Shown one piece after another: positions 1 through 8,320 of a DNA stretch of 46,532 bases (position 1 is the stretch's first letter; every line of letters starts with the position of its first letter). The position numbers and the translations under genes are program-made. Below the pieces are notes generated by a model that was given only the letters and a program-made list of their open reading frames with translations, searched no databases and had not been told where the DNA came from. Source of the DNA: Burkholderiaceae bacterium (GTDB lineage Bacteria > Pseudomonadota > Gammaproteobacteria > Burkholderiales > Burkholderiaceae_E); NCBI GenBank assembly GCA_021463505.1, contig JAJTYR010000026.1, forward strand, positions 1-46,532. Direction: 5' to 3'.

Positions 1-137
1 GATCGCCCGAAACGTCATCCCCACCCCTGCCTCATGTTCATGCGCGATCAGGCGAGTTTCTCATGCCGCGGGCTCGCGCAAAGCCCGACAGGCTCCTAGC
101 GGCGCCGCGGCGTCGGCTCGGGTCGGGAGCACTCCAG

Positions 138-1571
138 ATGGCCCGTCGACGTGATTCGCCAGCCGGGGCCTCCACCGACGCGTCACGCGTCCACGCGGGC
201 GCCGCACCCGTAACGCAGGCGGCGGCGCGCGTCCCGCAGACTCGTGCCGGGCGTCTTGCGAGCGTCGCACTTGCCGCCGGCGAACTCGCGCTGGGCGGTC
301 TGGCCGAGGGTCTGCGGCGTCTGGTGGCCGACAGGCCCGCGGCCGGCGGCGTGCGCCACGACCTTGCCGGTGCATTCCTGTCGGCCGAAAACGCGCGTCG
401 GCTCGCGGCCCGTCTCGCACGGCTGCGCGGTGGTGCGATGAAGCTCGGCCAGATGCTCTCGCTGCAGGGCGCCGACCTGCTGCCGCCGGAGTTCACCGAG
501 GCGCTGGCGATCCTGCGTGCGCAAGCGGCACCGATGCCGCCAGCGCAGCTGCGCGGGGTGCTCGGTCGCGAGTACGGCAAGGGCTGGCAGCAGGCCTTCG
601 AGTACTTCGACGAGACACCGGTGGCCGCGGCCTCGATCGGCCAGGTGCACCGCGCGCGCACCATCGACGGCCGCGACCTCGCCCTGAAGATCCAGTATCC
701 CGGCGTGGCGCGCTCGATCAGGGGCGACGTGGACAATGTGGCCGCGCTGCTGCGCCTGCTGAAGGTGTTTCCGCGCGACACCGACATTGCGACGATTGCC
801 GCCGAGGCCGCCCGCCAGCTGGCGCAGGAAGCGGATTACCTGGCCGAGGCTGCAGCGCTCGCGCGCTACGTCAGGCTCGTGGCCGACGAGCCGGCGCTTG
901 TCGTGCCGCGCACCCACCCCGACCTGACCACGCGGCGCATCCTGGCGATGGACTTCATGCAAGGCGAGCCGATCGGCACGCTCGCCGCGCGCGACGTTGC
1001 GCAGGCCACGCGCGACGCGGTCGGCACCGTGCTCGAGCGACTGATGTTGCGCGAGTTGTTCGAGTTCCACACGATGCAGACGGACCCGAATTTCGCCAAT
1101 TACCTGTGGCAGCCGGACACCGGCAAGGTCGTGCTGCTCGACTTCGGGGCGACGATGCAGTTCGAAGCCGCGTTCGTCGCCGACTATGCGCAGATCACGC
1201 GCGCGGTCATCGACGGCGATCGCGCCGCGGTCGGCCGCCACGCGGTGGCGATCGGCTATGCGGCACCCGGTGATCCGTCCGGGCTGATCGAAGCCACGAT
1301 CGACCTGATCATGCTGGTCTGCGAGCCGCTGCGTCATCGCGGTCGCTACGATTTCGCGGCCTCCGACTTGCCGGCGCGTTCGCGCGCACTCGGTTTCGAC
1401 CTGGGTTTCCGCCAGGGGTTGCTGCGCGTGCCGCCACCACAGACGATGTTCCTGCACCGCAAGCTGGTCGGTTCGTTCCTCACGCTTGCGCACATCGGCG
1501 CACGCGTCGATGCGCGTGCCCTGGTGCTGCCACTGCTCGCACGCACGGGCGCGACGACGCGCCGCCGATGA
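138..1571 (+). CDS. ABC1/AarF/UbiB-family atypical kinase
   Basis: The protein (about 477 aa) belongs to the ABC1 (UbiB/ADCK) protein-kinase-like family, whose members support quinone biosynthesis or lipid homeostasis by an ATP-dependent activity that is not fully defined. Family marks visible are the KxGQ motif in GAMKLGQMLSLQG, the alanine-type nucleotide loop in ASIGQVHRA, a candidate catalytic lysine in LALKIQYPGV and a metal-binding DFG-type motif in LLDFGATMQF. I chose the ATG at 138 because GGGAG lies upstream at suitable spacing. An in-frame ATG at 63 would add 25 unconserved residues. It is convergent with the next two genes and separated from them by a strong hairpin. It may not be UbiB itself, since no ubi genes adjoin it. 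Confidence 0.85.
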   Translation: MARRRDSPAGASTDASRVHAGAAPVTQAAARVPQTRAGRLASVALAAGELALGGLAEGLRRLVADRPAAGGVRHDLAGAFLSAENARRLAARLARLRGGAMKLGQMLSLQGADLLPPEFTEALAILRAQAAPMPPAQLRGVLGREYGKGWQQAFEYFDETPVAAASIGQVHRARTIDGRDLALKIQYPGVARSIRGDVDNVAALLRLLKVFPRDTDIATIAAEAARQLAQEADYLAEAAALARYVRLVADEPALVVPRTHPDLTTRRILAMDFMQGEPIGTLAARDVAQATRDAVGTVLERLMLRELFEFHTMQTDPNFANYLWQPDTGKVVLLDFGATMQFEAAFVADYAQITRAVIDGDRAAVGRHAVAIGYAAPGDPSGLIEATIDLIMLVCEPLRHRGRYDFAASDLPARSRALGFDLGFRQGLLRVPPPQTMFLHRKLVGSFLTLAHIGARVDARALVLPLLARTGATTRRR

Positions 1572-1600
1572 AGCCCGCGCGCGCCCCGCGCTTCATCGGC
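1564..1600. terminator. Strong hairpin overlapping the ABC1-kinase stop codon
   Basis: A perfect inverted repeat has 11-bp arms (GCCGATGAAGC at 1564-1574, GCTTCATCGGC at 1590-1600) and a 15-nt GC-rich loop. It begins inside the last codons of the kinase gene and lies in the gap between convergent genes, where a bidirectional terminator would be expected. No T-tract follows, so intrinsic termination is plausible but not certain. Confidence 0.5.
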
Positions 1601-1669
1601 AGGTTCCGGCGCGATGCCTCGGGTGCGCTGCAGGGCGCTGGTGCTGTCATCCCGGGAGGGGCAGCCGGC

Positions 1670-2227
1670 TCAACGAGATCCCGATCTCCGGCGAAGCGGC
1701 AGGCGCAAGGTCGTGTCGATCGCCTCGATGTCCGACAGGTCGCCCCCGGGTGACGACGGTCGCACGGCGACGAGCGCATCGAATTCGATGCGCTCGCCCG
1801 CAAGGCGATTCGACTGCGCCAGGCGTTCGCGCGTCTCGACCGGCAGGCCGCCTCGATAGAGCAGGCTGAGGTGGGGGCGCAGCAGGTAGCCTGCGTCGCG
1901 CCCCGGGTCGTCGTGCAGGTGCCGTTGAAGGGCGAACAGACGCGGGTCGTCGAACTCGACGAACAGCGTCCTGAAATGCGCCTCGGAGTGCGCGGTTGCG
2001 CCCGCCACCAGCGTCATCGGCTCGCAGGCGTGCGCGACGCGATCGAGCAACGCCTCGAGCGACAGTCCACCGGGTGCATGGCTCACATGGAGCGTGATGT
2101 GCGGTTCGAACGCCGGACCACCGTGAGCCTTGCCGAGGACGGCGATCAGTTCGGCAAGGGAGGATCGCCGCGGCTCCGCCGGCACCAGCCAGAACGCCAC
2201 GGCATGCGCTTTCGAGGCATCGGCCAT
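1670..2227 (-). CDS. 2H phosphoesterase (2'-5' RNA ligase / cyclic phosphodiesterase-like)
   Basis: A 185-aa protein with the two HxT/Sx motifs that define the 2H phosphoesterase superfamily: HITL at residues 43-46 and HLSL at 119-122. The fold and length fit LigT/cyclic phosphodiesterase-like enzymes acting on 2',3'-cyclic or 2'-5' phosphodiester bonds, but the substrate cannot be read from sequence. The start ATG at 2227 lies four bases after the stop of the upstream nucleotidyltransferase, so the two are probably co-transcribed. Longer in-frame extensions upstream run into that gene and are not coding-like. Confidence 0.8.
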   Translation of the reverse strand: MADASKAHAVAFWLVPAEPRRSSLAELIAVLGKAHGGPAFEPHITLHVSHAPGGLSLEALLDRVAHACEPMTLVAGATAHSEAHFRTLFVEFDDPRLFALQRHLHDDPGRDAGYLLRPHLSLLYRGGLPVETRERLAQSNRLAGERIEFDALVAVRPSSPGGDLSDIEAIDTTLRLPLRRRSGSR

Positions 2228-2231
2228 CGGG

Positions 2232-3056
2232 TCACGCCCGCCCCGACCATACGCCGGGGAATTCGCCGGCTGCCACAAGCCCCTCGGGCGTTCCGATGTC
2301 GAGGAAACGCGCGTCGGACAGGAACACACTGTCGACGTGCAGCCCGGCACGGATCGCCGCGGCGATCACCGCGCCCATCGGCCAGTCCGGCGACGGTCCG
2401 GGTGCGCCCGAGCGCGCGAGTTTCGCCAGGCGACCGGTTTCCTCGACGAGAAAGCGCGTGAACCCCGGGCCCCACACTGCCAGCATGTAGCCGGTGTCCC
2501 CTTCGCGGCGCACGGGCGCCTCCTCCTTGGTCACCAGACGGGTGACGCGACCCTTCGCATCCGTGCCGACCAGGTCCAGCCCGTCGGTCAGTGCTCCGGC
2601 GAACAGGCCCAGCACGATGTCGGCGCCCGTGGCGTGCAGCCGCCCGCGGGCGCGCACGAAGCAGTCATCGGGGTGAATCAGGATGTCCGGGAAGCCGAAC
2701 AGCACGGTGGCATCGTCGACGAACGGAGCCGCCTGGGCGGCGCTGAACGGTGGGCCCCATGGCTCGTTCATCATCAGGTAGGCGATCGACAGGCCCAGGT
2801 GCGAACCATCGCCGTAGTAGTTCGCGATGTCGAACTTGCCGCTGCGCACGACGAAGAAGATGCGGCTTGCGCCGCCCGCGCGCATTCGCTCGAGCAGGTA
2901 CTGCGACACTACCTTGGGCCGGCCGCGAAGTGCGACGGGCTCGCGGTGCACGCCCACCGGCAGCAACTCCTTGCTGCACGGCAGAGGCGCCAGGCGCGTC
3001 GCGCGGCCGGCCGCGGCGATCACGCCGACGATGGCAGGAGCGGTGCCGGGCGACAT
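2232..3056 (-). CDS. Nucleotidyltransferase family protein (glucose-1-phosphate thymidylyltransferase-like)
   Basis: The protein (274 aa) starts VGVIAAAGRATRLAPL, a G-x-G-x-R nucleotide-binding signature of sugar-nucleotidyltransferases, with the KELLPV segment typical of RmlA/GalU-like enzymes. A later Asp pair occurs in VLFGFPDILI. The C-terminal FLDIGTPEGL matches the common end of these domains. It probably transfers a nucleotidyl group to a sugar phosphate or a small alcohol phosphate; the substrate is unknown. The start at 3056 was chosen as the first Met before the conserved strand. It is divergent from the serine hydrolase at 3184 and almost contiguous with the 2H phosphoesterase downstream. 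Confidence 0.82.
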   Translation of the reverse strand: MSPGTAPAIVGVIAAAGRATRLAPLPCSKELLPVGVHREPVALRGRPKVVSQYLLERMRAGGASRIFFVVRSGKFDIANYYGDGSHLGLSIAYLMMNEPWGPPFSAAQAAPFVDDATVLFGFPDILIHPDDCFVRARGRLHATGADIVLGLFAGALTDGLDLVGTDAKGRVTRLVTKEEAPVRREGDTGYMLAVWGPGFTRFLVEETGRLAKLARSGAPGPSPDWPMGAVIAAAIRAGLHVDSVFLSDARFLDIGTPEGLVAAGEFPGVWSGRA

Positions 3057-3183
3057 CGGGTCATCGGAAGTCTTGTCATACGACGGATGATAGCCAGACC
3101 GGCGGGGGTACGGCGTCGGGCCACCTGTCTGCACGCATCGTGTCTAATACCGTTCATCGTCAATCTCACGCTGGAACGTCGCG

Positions 3184-4410
3184 ATGAAACTCGGAAAAAT
3201 CGTTGCGGGATCACTCGCCGTCCTTGCCGTGGCGGGCACCGCAGGCTGGCTCAGCCTCGACAAGGAAACGCGCGGGCTGCTGGCGACGCTGCCGACCAAC
3301 CGCGACATCCTGTTCTGGAGCCAGCCGCAGCGCGACGCGGCGTTTCGCGCGCTCGATCGCCTGCCGGTGCTGGCGAAGGCACGCGTGGTGCCGGCCAGCG
3401 GCGACCCGCTGCCGCTGCCGCCGGGTCCGTCGCTGAAGCTGCCGCTCGACGTCGACGCCTACATGGCCGGCCAGCGCAGTGCGGCGCTGATCGTGCTGCA
3501 CGACGGCAAGTTGCGCCTCGAGCGCTATGGCCTCGACTTCGACGCGCACGGACGCTGGACGAGCTTCTCGGTGGCCAAGTCGATCACCTCGACGCTGGTG
3601 GGCGCCGCCCTTCGCGACGGCTTCATCCGCAGCATGGACGACAAGGTCAGCGACTACATCCCCGACATGAAGGGTTCGGCCTACGACGACGTCAGTATCC
3701 GCCAGTTGCTGACGATGACCTCGGGTGTGCGATGGAACGAGGACTACGCCGACCCGAACTCCGACGTGGCCCGGTTCAACAATCACCAGCCCGAGGAGGG
3801 CGTCGACGCGCTGGTGAGCTACCTGCGCCGGTTGCCGCGCGACGTGCCGGCCGGCACACGCTGGCACTACAGCACCGGGGAGACCAACCTGGTCGGTATC
3901 CTGATCGGCAACGCGACGAAAAGGCCGCTGTCGGAGTACCTGTCCGAGAAGATCTGGAAGCCGGCCGGCATGGAGCAGCAGGCCACCTGGATTCTCAGCC
4001 GCACCGGCAAGGAGATCAGCGGGTGCTGCATCCAGGCCGCGACGCGCGACTTCGCGCGCTTCGGCCTCTTCATCCTGAACGGCGCCCGGGTCGACGGCCA
4101 GAGCATCGTGCCCGAGGGCTGGCTCACCGAAGCCACGACCGAGCGCACCGGCATCGACGTGCCCGATCGGGGCTACGGCTACCAGTGGTGGACCTACGGC
4201 GACGGAAGTTTTTTCGCGCGCGGCATCTTTGGCCAGGGCATCTTCATCGACCCGAAGCGCAGGATCGTGATCGCCTCCAGCGCCAACTGGGGTGGCGGTG
4301 CGCGTGACCCCGTCGCGAGCGAGGCGCGCGAGGCGTTCTACCGGGCCGTGCAGAAGGCGGTGGACGACGAGGCGGCTGTGAGCCGGGAGAACGGCCAGGC
4401 GCGACAATGA
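3184..4410 (+). CDS. Class C beta-lactamase-like serine hydrolase, membrane-anchored
   Basis: A 408-aa serine hydrolase of the beta-lactamase/DD-peptidase/6-aminohexanoate-dimer hydrolase superfamily. The SxxK motif is SVAK at residues 129-132, and a YST motif in HYSTGETN occupies the second active-site position. The C-terminal region GIFGQGIFIDP resembles family members that act as esterases or amidases. The N-terminal segment (residues about 5-22) is hydrophobic and uncleaved-looking, so the enzyme is likely periplasmic and tethered. Substrate is unknown; true antibiotic resistance activity is not implied. The gene stands alone, divergent from the nucleotidyltransferase and about 100 bp before cydP. 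Confidence 0.85.
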   Translation: MKLGKIVAGSLAVLAVAGTAGWLSLDKETRGLLATLPTNRDILFWSQPQRDAAFRALDRLPVLAKARVVPASGDPLPLPPGPSLKLPLDVDAYMAGQRSAALIVLHDGKLRLERYGLDFDAHGRWTSFSVAKSITSTLVGAALRDGFIRSMDDKVSDYIPDMKGSAYDDVSIRQLLTMTSGVRWNEDYADPNSDVARFNNHQPEEGVDALVSYLRRLPRDVPAGTRWHYSTGETNLVGILIGNATKRPLSEYLSEKIWKPAGMEQQATWILSRTGKEISGCCIQAATRDFARFGLFILNGARVDGQSIVPEGWLTEATTERTGIDVPDRGYGYQWWTYGDGSFFARGIFGQGIFIDPKRRIVIASSANWGGGARDPVASEAREAFYRAVQKAVDDEAAVSRENGQARQ

Positions 4411-4510
4411 TCGAACCGCGGTGTCACGCCATCCACTTTGCTGGTCGAGGATACGCGGGCACCCCGAACCGTCGGGCTCGGTAGCGAGGCGCGATAGCGG
4501 ACGACTGGAC

Positions 4511-4687
4511 ATGACACGACAAGACCGGCGACTCGTGCGCCACCTCGCCATCGCCGTGGCATTGAAGCTGGCCGTGCTGGCCGCCCTGTGGTGGGCGTTC
4601 GTCCGCGACGAGCGTGTCAGCGTCGATGCGGCGGCCACCGCCGCCCACCTGGGCGCTCAACCGCCCCGAATCGGAGAAACGCCGTGA
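4511..4687 (+). CDS. cydP: Cytochrome oxidase putative small subunit CydP
   Basis: A 58-aa protein with one transmembrane helix (HLAIAVALKLAVLAALWWAF) followed by a short polar tail, preceded by the MTRQDRRLVR start typical of the CydP family found before cydAB in betaproteobacteria. It is thought to be an accessory subunit or assembly factor of bd-type quinol oxidase. The start at 4511 was preferred over upstream codons because the family begins there. Its TGA overlaps the GTG of cydA in a GTGA motif, so the two are translationally coupled. Confidence 0.85.
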   Translation: MTRQDRRLVRHLAIAVALKLAVLAALWWAFVRDERVSVDAAATAAHLGAQPPRIGETP

Positions 4688-6258
4688 TCCCGGAACACCT
4701 GGTCGACCTGTCACGGCTTCAGTTCGCCGCGACCGCGATGTACCACTTCCTGTTCGTGCCGCTGACCCTCGGGATGGTCTGGCTGCTGGTCATCATGGAA
4801 AGCGTCTACGTGATGACCGGCAAGATCGTCTGGAAGGACATGACCCGCTTCTGGGGCAAGTTGTTCGGGATCAACTTCGCGCTCGGCGTGACCACCGGCA
4901 TCACGCTGGAGTTCCAGTTCGGCACCAATTGGGCGTACTACTCGCACTACGTCGGGGACATCTTCGGCGCGCCACTGGCCATCGAGGGGTTGATGGCCTT
5001 CTTCCTCGAGAGCACCTTCATCGGCCTGTTCTTCTTCGGCTGGGACCGGCTCACGAAGACCCAGCACCTGATGGTGACGACCTTGATGGCCGTCGGCACC
5101 AACCTGAGTGCGCTCTGGATCCTGATCGCCAACGGCTGGATGCAGAACCCGGTCGGCGCCGAATTCAACTGGCAGACGATGCGCATGGAGCTGACGGACT
5201 TCTGGGCCGTGGTCTTCAACCCCGATGCGCAGGCCAAGTTCGTGCACACGGTCTCGGCGGGCTACGTAACCGGCGCGATGTTCGTACTCTCGATCTCCGC
5301 CTGGTACCTGCTGAAGGGACGCGACGTCGAGTTCGCGAAGCGCAGTTTCCGCGTCGCCGCCGCTTTCGGCCTGGCCAGCGTGCTCAGCGTGATCGTGCTC
5401 GGCGACGAGTCGGGGTACACGGTCGGCGAGGCGCAGCAGACGAAGATGGCCGCTCTCGAGGCGATGTGGGAGACCGAGCCCGCGCCGGCCGGCCTGAAGC
5501 TGGTCGCCGGCATCGACGAGGCCAACCAGCGCAATACCTGGGAAGTCGAAATCCCGTGGCTGATGGGGCTGATCGGCACCCGCTCGATCAGCCGGCAGAT
5601 TCCCGGCATCCACGAGATCAAGGCCAGGAACCGCGAGCGGATCGTCAATGGCATCACCGCGGTGGTCGCGCTCGAGGCGCTGCGCAAGCACCCCGAGGAC
5701 CCCGTGGCGCGGCAGACGTTGCGGGCCACGCAGGGCGACCTCGGCTTCGGCCTGCTGCTGAAGAAGTACACCGCCGACGTGCGCCAGGTCACGCCCGAGA
5801 TGATCCGCAAGGCCGTCGACGACACCGTGCCGCGCGTGACGCCGATGTTCTGGACTTTCCGCATCATGGTCGGGCTGGGGTTCGCGATGCTGCTGCTTTT
5901 CGGGCTTGCGTTCTGGAGTACGCTGCGCAGCGACTGCAACGCGCGACCCTGGCTGCTGCGCTGGGCGCTCTGGATGTTGCCGGCCCCGTGGATCGCCTGC
6001 GAGCTCGGCTGGTTCGTCGCCGAGTACGGCCGGCAGCCCTGGACGATCTACGGCGTGCTGCCCACGCACCTGAGCGTCTCGACGCTGAGCGTCGAGAGCC
6101 TGTACGGTTCGCTCGCCGGCTTCGTGGGCTTCTACACGCTGTTGCTGATCGTCGAGATCTACCTGATGGTGAGGTTCGCGCGCCAGGGGCCCGGTAGTCT
6201 GGGCACCGGACGCTACGAGCGCGAAGCCGCGCACCGCGCCGCTGCGGCGCACGCCTGA
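4684..6258 (+). CDS. cydA: Cytochrome bd ubiquinol oxidase subunit I
   Basis: The 524-aa protein carries the haem- and quinol-binding subunit of cytochrome bd. Visible marks are the N-terminal region with the haem b595-type His (MYHFLFVPLTLG), the acidic pair in FFLESTFIGLFFF, HTVSAGYVTGA with the haem b558 His, and the GRQPW motif near the C-terminus. The long Q-loop (LGFGLLLKKYTADV) places it in the E. coli-like L subfamily. It starts with GTG at 4684, overlapping cydP. The enzyme oxidises quinol and reduces O2 with high affinity, so the locus serves low-oxygen or stress respiration. No cydDC genes are in the window. Confidence 0.97.
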   Translation: MIPEHLVDLSRLQFAATAMYHFLFVPLTLGMVWLLVIMESVYVMTGKIVWKDMTRFWGKLFGINFALGVTTGITLEFQFGTNWAYYSHYVGDIFGAPLAIEGLMAFFLESTFIGLFFFGWDRLTKTQHLMVTTLMAVGTNLSALWILIANGWMQNPVGAEFNWQTMRMELTDFWAVVFNPDAQAKFVHTVSAGYVTGAMFVLSISAWYLLKGRDVEFAKRSFRVAAAFGLASVLSVIVLGDESGYTVGEAQQTKMAALEAMWETEPAPAGLKLVAGIDEANQRNTWEVEIPWLMGLIGTRSISRQIPGIHEIKARNRERIVNGITAVVALEALRKHPEDPVARQTLRATQGDLGFGLLLKKYTADVRQVTPEMIRKAVDDTVPRVTPMFWTFRIMVGLGFAMLLLFGLAFWSTLRSDCNARPWLLRWALWMLPAPWIACELGWFVAEYGRQPWTIYGVLPTHLSVSTLSVESLYGSLAGFVGFYTLLLIVEIYLMVRFARQGPGSLGTGRYEREAAHRAAAAHA

Positions 6259-6273
6259 CGGAGGAAGCAGGTC

Positions 6274-7416
6274 ATGATCGACTATCCGACGCTGAAGGTC
6301 ATCTGGTGGCTGCTGGTCGGCGTGCTGCTGGTCGGCTTCGCGATCATGGATGGCCATGACATGGGCGTGGGGACGCTGCTCCCCTTCGTCGGCAGGGGCG
6401 ACGACGAGCGTCGCGTTGTCATCAACACCGTGGGGCCGCACTGGGACGGCAACCAGGTGTGGTTCATCACCGGAGGCGGCGCGATCTTCGCCGCCTGGCC
6501 GCTGGTCTACGCCACTGCCTTCAGCGGCTTCTACTGGGCGATGCTCGCGGTGCTGTGGGCGCTGTTCTTTCGCCCGGTGGGGTTCGACTATCGCAGTAAG
6601 GTCCACGCTCCCGCCTGGCGCAGCGTCTGGGACTGGGGCCTGTTCGTCGGCGGCGCCGTGCCGCCGCTGATCTTCGGCGTCGCCTTCGGCAACCTGCTGC
6701 AGGGCGTGCCCTTCGGCTTCGACGAGTATCTGGTCTCCACTTATACGGGCAGCTTCTGGCAATTGCTGAACCCCTTTGCATTGCTCGCCGGCGTGGTGAG
6801 CAGCGCGATGATCACGATGCACGGCGGCACCTACCTGGCGCACCGCACCGAAGGCGCGATCCAGCAGCGTGCGGCGCGCGGCGCCGTCGGCGCGGCACTG
6901 GTGATGGTGCCGGCCTTCGTCGCTGCCGGCCTCTGGCTGCGATTCGGCGCCATCGAGGGCTACGTCATCACTTCGGTCGTCGATCCGGGTGCGATGGCCG
7001 ATCCGCTGTCCAAGACGGTTGCGCGAAGCGCGGACGCATGGTGGCTGAACTACGGCATGCAGCCGCTGCTGTGGCTGTTGCCGGCGCTGGGCATCGTGGG
7101 AGCGCTGCTGGCCGCGGGACTGGTGAGCACGGGCCGCACGCTGTCGGCCTTCGCCGCGTCGTCGGTGGCGATCGTGGGCGTCATCGGCACGGCCGGGGCC
7201 GCGATGTTTCCGTTCGTGATGCCGTCCTCGACGATGCCCAACGCGGGCCTGACGGTCTGGGACAGCGTCTCCAGCCACCTGACGCTGGGGCTGATGTTCT
7301 GGGCGACGCTGATCTTCATGCCGCTGATCGTCCTCTACACCTCATGGGCCTACCGCGTGATGCGCGGCAAGGTGACTGTCGCGCAGATTCGCGCCAACGA
7401 CCACACCGCCTACTGA
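6274..7416 (+). CDS. cydB: Cytochrome bd ubiquinol oxidase subunit II
   Basis: The 380-aa polytopic membrane protein matches CydB: it opens with IDYPTLKVIWWLLVGVLLVG, followed by the conserved AIMDGHDMGVGTLLPF and WDGNQVWFITGGGAIFAAWP segments, and has several further transmembrane helices. GGAGG lies about ten bases before the ATG. It pairs with CydA to form the integral oxidase. Fifteen bases separate it from cydA and twelve from cydX. Confidence 0.97.
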   Translation: MIDYPTLKVIWWLLVGVLLVGFAIMDGHDMGVGTLLPFVGRGDDERRVVINTVGPHWDGNQVWFITGGGAIFAAWPLVYATAFSGFYWAMLAVLWALFFRPVGFDYRSKVHAPAWRSVWDWGLFVGGAVPPLIFGVAFGNLLQGVPFGFDEYLVSTYTGSFWQLLNPFALLAGVVSSAMITMHGGTYLAHRTEGAIQQRAARGAVGAALVMVPAFVAAGLWLRFGAIEGYVITSVVDPGAMADPLSKTVARSADAWWLNYGMQPLLWLLPALGIVGALLAAGLVSTGRTLSAFAASSVAIVGVIGTAGAAMFPFVMPSSTMPNAGLTVWDSVSSHLTLGLMFWATLIFMPLIVLYTSWAYRVMRGKVTVAQIRANDHTAY

Positions 7417-7428
7417 AGGAGCCCGCCC

Positions 7429-7560
7429 ATGTGGTACTTCGCCTGGATGCTGGGTGTCGGCTTCGCGGTGCTGCTGGCGATCCTCAATGCGATGTGGGGC
7501 GAGAACGAGGCAGCCCGCCGCGAGGCCGTCGAGGGTGGTGACGACGGAGCCCGGCAGTGA
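7429..7560 (+). CDS. cydX: Cytochrome bd-I oxidase small subunit CydX
   Basis: A 43-aa single-helix protein beginning MWYFAWMLGVGFAVLLAILN, the diagnostic CydX/YbgT start, followed by MWGENE and a polar tail. CydX stabilises the haems of CydAB. The start ATG has GAAGGAG upstream. Its TGA overlaps the GTG of the next gene in a GTGA motif. Confidence 0.95.
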   Translation: MWYFAWMLGVGFAVLLAILNAMWGENEAARREAVEGGDDGARQ

Positions 7561-7838
7561 GCACGACGACGCCACCCGCGCCGTCGCGCGTCCAGTTGCC
7601 CAGCCTTGCCGTCGCGCTGGCAATCATGGTCGGCGGCACGGCGTATCCGCCCCTGATGGCCGACAGTGCGGGCCAGGCCGATCACGGCCTGGCGATGGCG
7701 CTGTTCTGGGCGATGAGCGCCGGCTTCGTGCGCGGCGTCGGCTTCGTGCCGCGGACGGTGGCGTGGCGCTGGCTGTTCTCGGGCTGGGCCTGCGCGGCAG
7801 CGCTGGTGCTCGCGGCCGCGTTGATGTGGATGCACTGA
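7557..7838 (+). CDS. ybgE: Cyd operon YbgE-family membrane protein
   Basis: A 93-aa protein with about three hydrophobic helices (residues about 15-35, 43-60 and 68-90), in the position occupied by ybgE/cydE after cydX in many proteobacteria. The motif RGVGFVPRT between helices resembles that family. The function is unknown but linked to the bd oxidase by gene order. It starts with GTG overlapping the cydX stop. Confidence 0.75.
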   Translation: MSTTTPPAPSRVQLPSLAVALAIMVGGTAYPPLMADSAGQADHGLAMALFWAMSAGFVRGVGFVPRTVAWRWLFSGWACAAALVLAAALMWMH

Positions 7839-7861
7839 GGCGGGTGGGTACCGAGGCGAGC

Positions 7862-8320
7862 ATGACGACGTCGCTTTCCCCGACCGAAGTTCGCGCGCTG
7901 GAGGAAGCCCTCGACGACGAGTACCGGGCGTGGTCGACCTACGACCAGGTGATCGCCGATTTCGGCGAGATCCGTCCGTTCGCCAATATCCGGGACGCCG
8001 AGGCGCGGCACATCGGGGCGCTGCTCGCCCTGTTCGAGCGTTACGGGCTGACCGTGCCCGCGAATCCGTGGCCGGGCAAGGTTGCCCGCTACGCCGGCGT
8101 GCGCGACGCCTGCGAGGCCGGGGTCGCCGCCGAGGTTGCCAATGGCGCGCTCTACGAGCGGTTGCTTGCGGCCACGCGCCGGCCCGACATCCTCGCCGTC
8201 TTCCGCAACCTGCAGGAGGCCTCGCAGCAGAGGCACCTTCCGGCCTTCCGGCGCTGCGCCGAACGCGGCGCCAGCGGCGGCGGGTGCGGGCAGCGGCGCC
8301 GCAGAGGCGTGCGCCCGTGA
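7862..8320 (+). CDS. Ferritin-like domain protein (DUF2202-type)
   Basis: A 152-aa mostly helical protein. Acidic and His residues are spaced as in ferritin-like di-iron proteins (LEEALDDEYRAWSTYDQV, then RDAEARHIGALLALFERYGL), resembling the DUF2202/rubrerythrin-like group. Such proteins bind iron or handle peroxide, but function here is not established. The last 15 residues are Arg- and Gly-rich and probably unstructured. The gene begins 23 bp after ybgE and its stop overlaps the GTG of the octaheme cytochrome, so it belongs to that redox module. Confidence 0.75.
   Translation: MTTSLSPTEVRALEEALDDEYRAWSTYDQVIADFGEIRPFANIRDAEARHIGALLALFERYGLTVPANPWPGKVARYAGVRDACEAGVAAEVANGALYERLLAATRRPDILAVFRNLQEASQQRHLPAFRRCAERGASGGGCGQRRRRGVRP

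Noticed and set aside
3184-4410. Antibiotic-resistance beta-lactamase
   Set aside because: The SxxK fold is shared by esterases and amidases; no class C hallmark beyond the superfamily level is visible and there is no ampR-like neighbour.
3211-4638. 475-aa antisense ORF over the serine hydrolase
   Set aside because: Composition is typical of a shadow frame and no family motif is visible.
4711-7278. Very long antisense ORF (855 aa) across cydA and cydB
   Set aside because: It is a shadow frame of high-GC coding sequence; its translation is low-complexity His/Arg/Gln-rich and the sense strand encodes clear CydAB.
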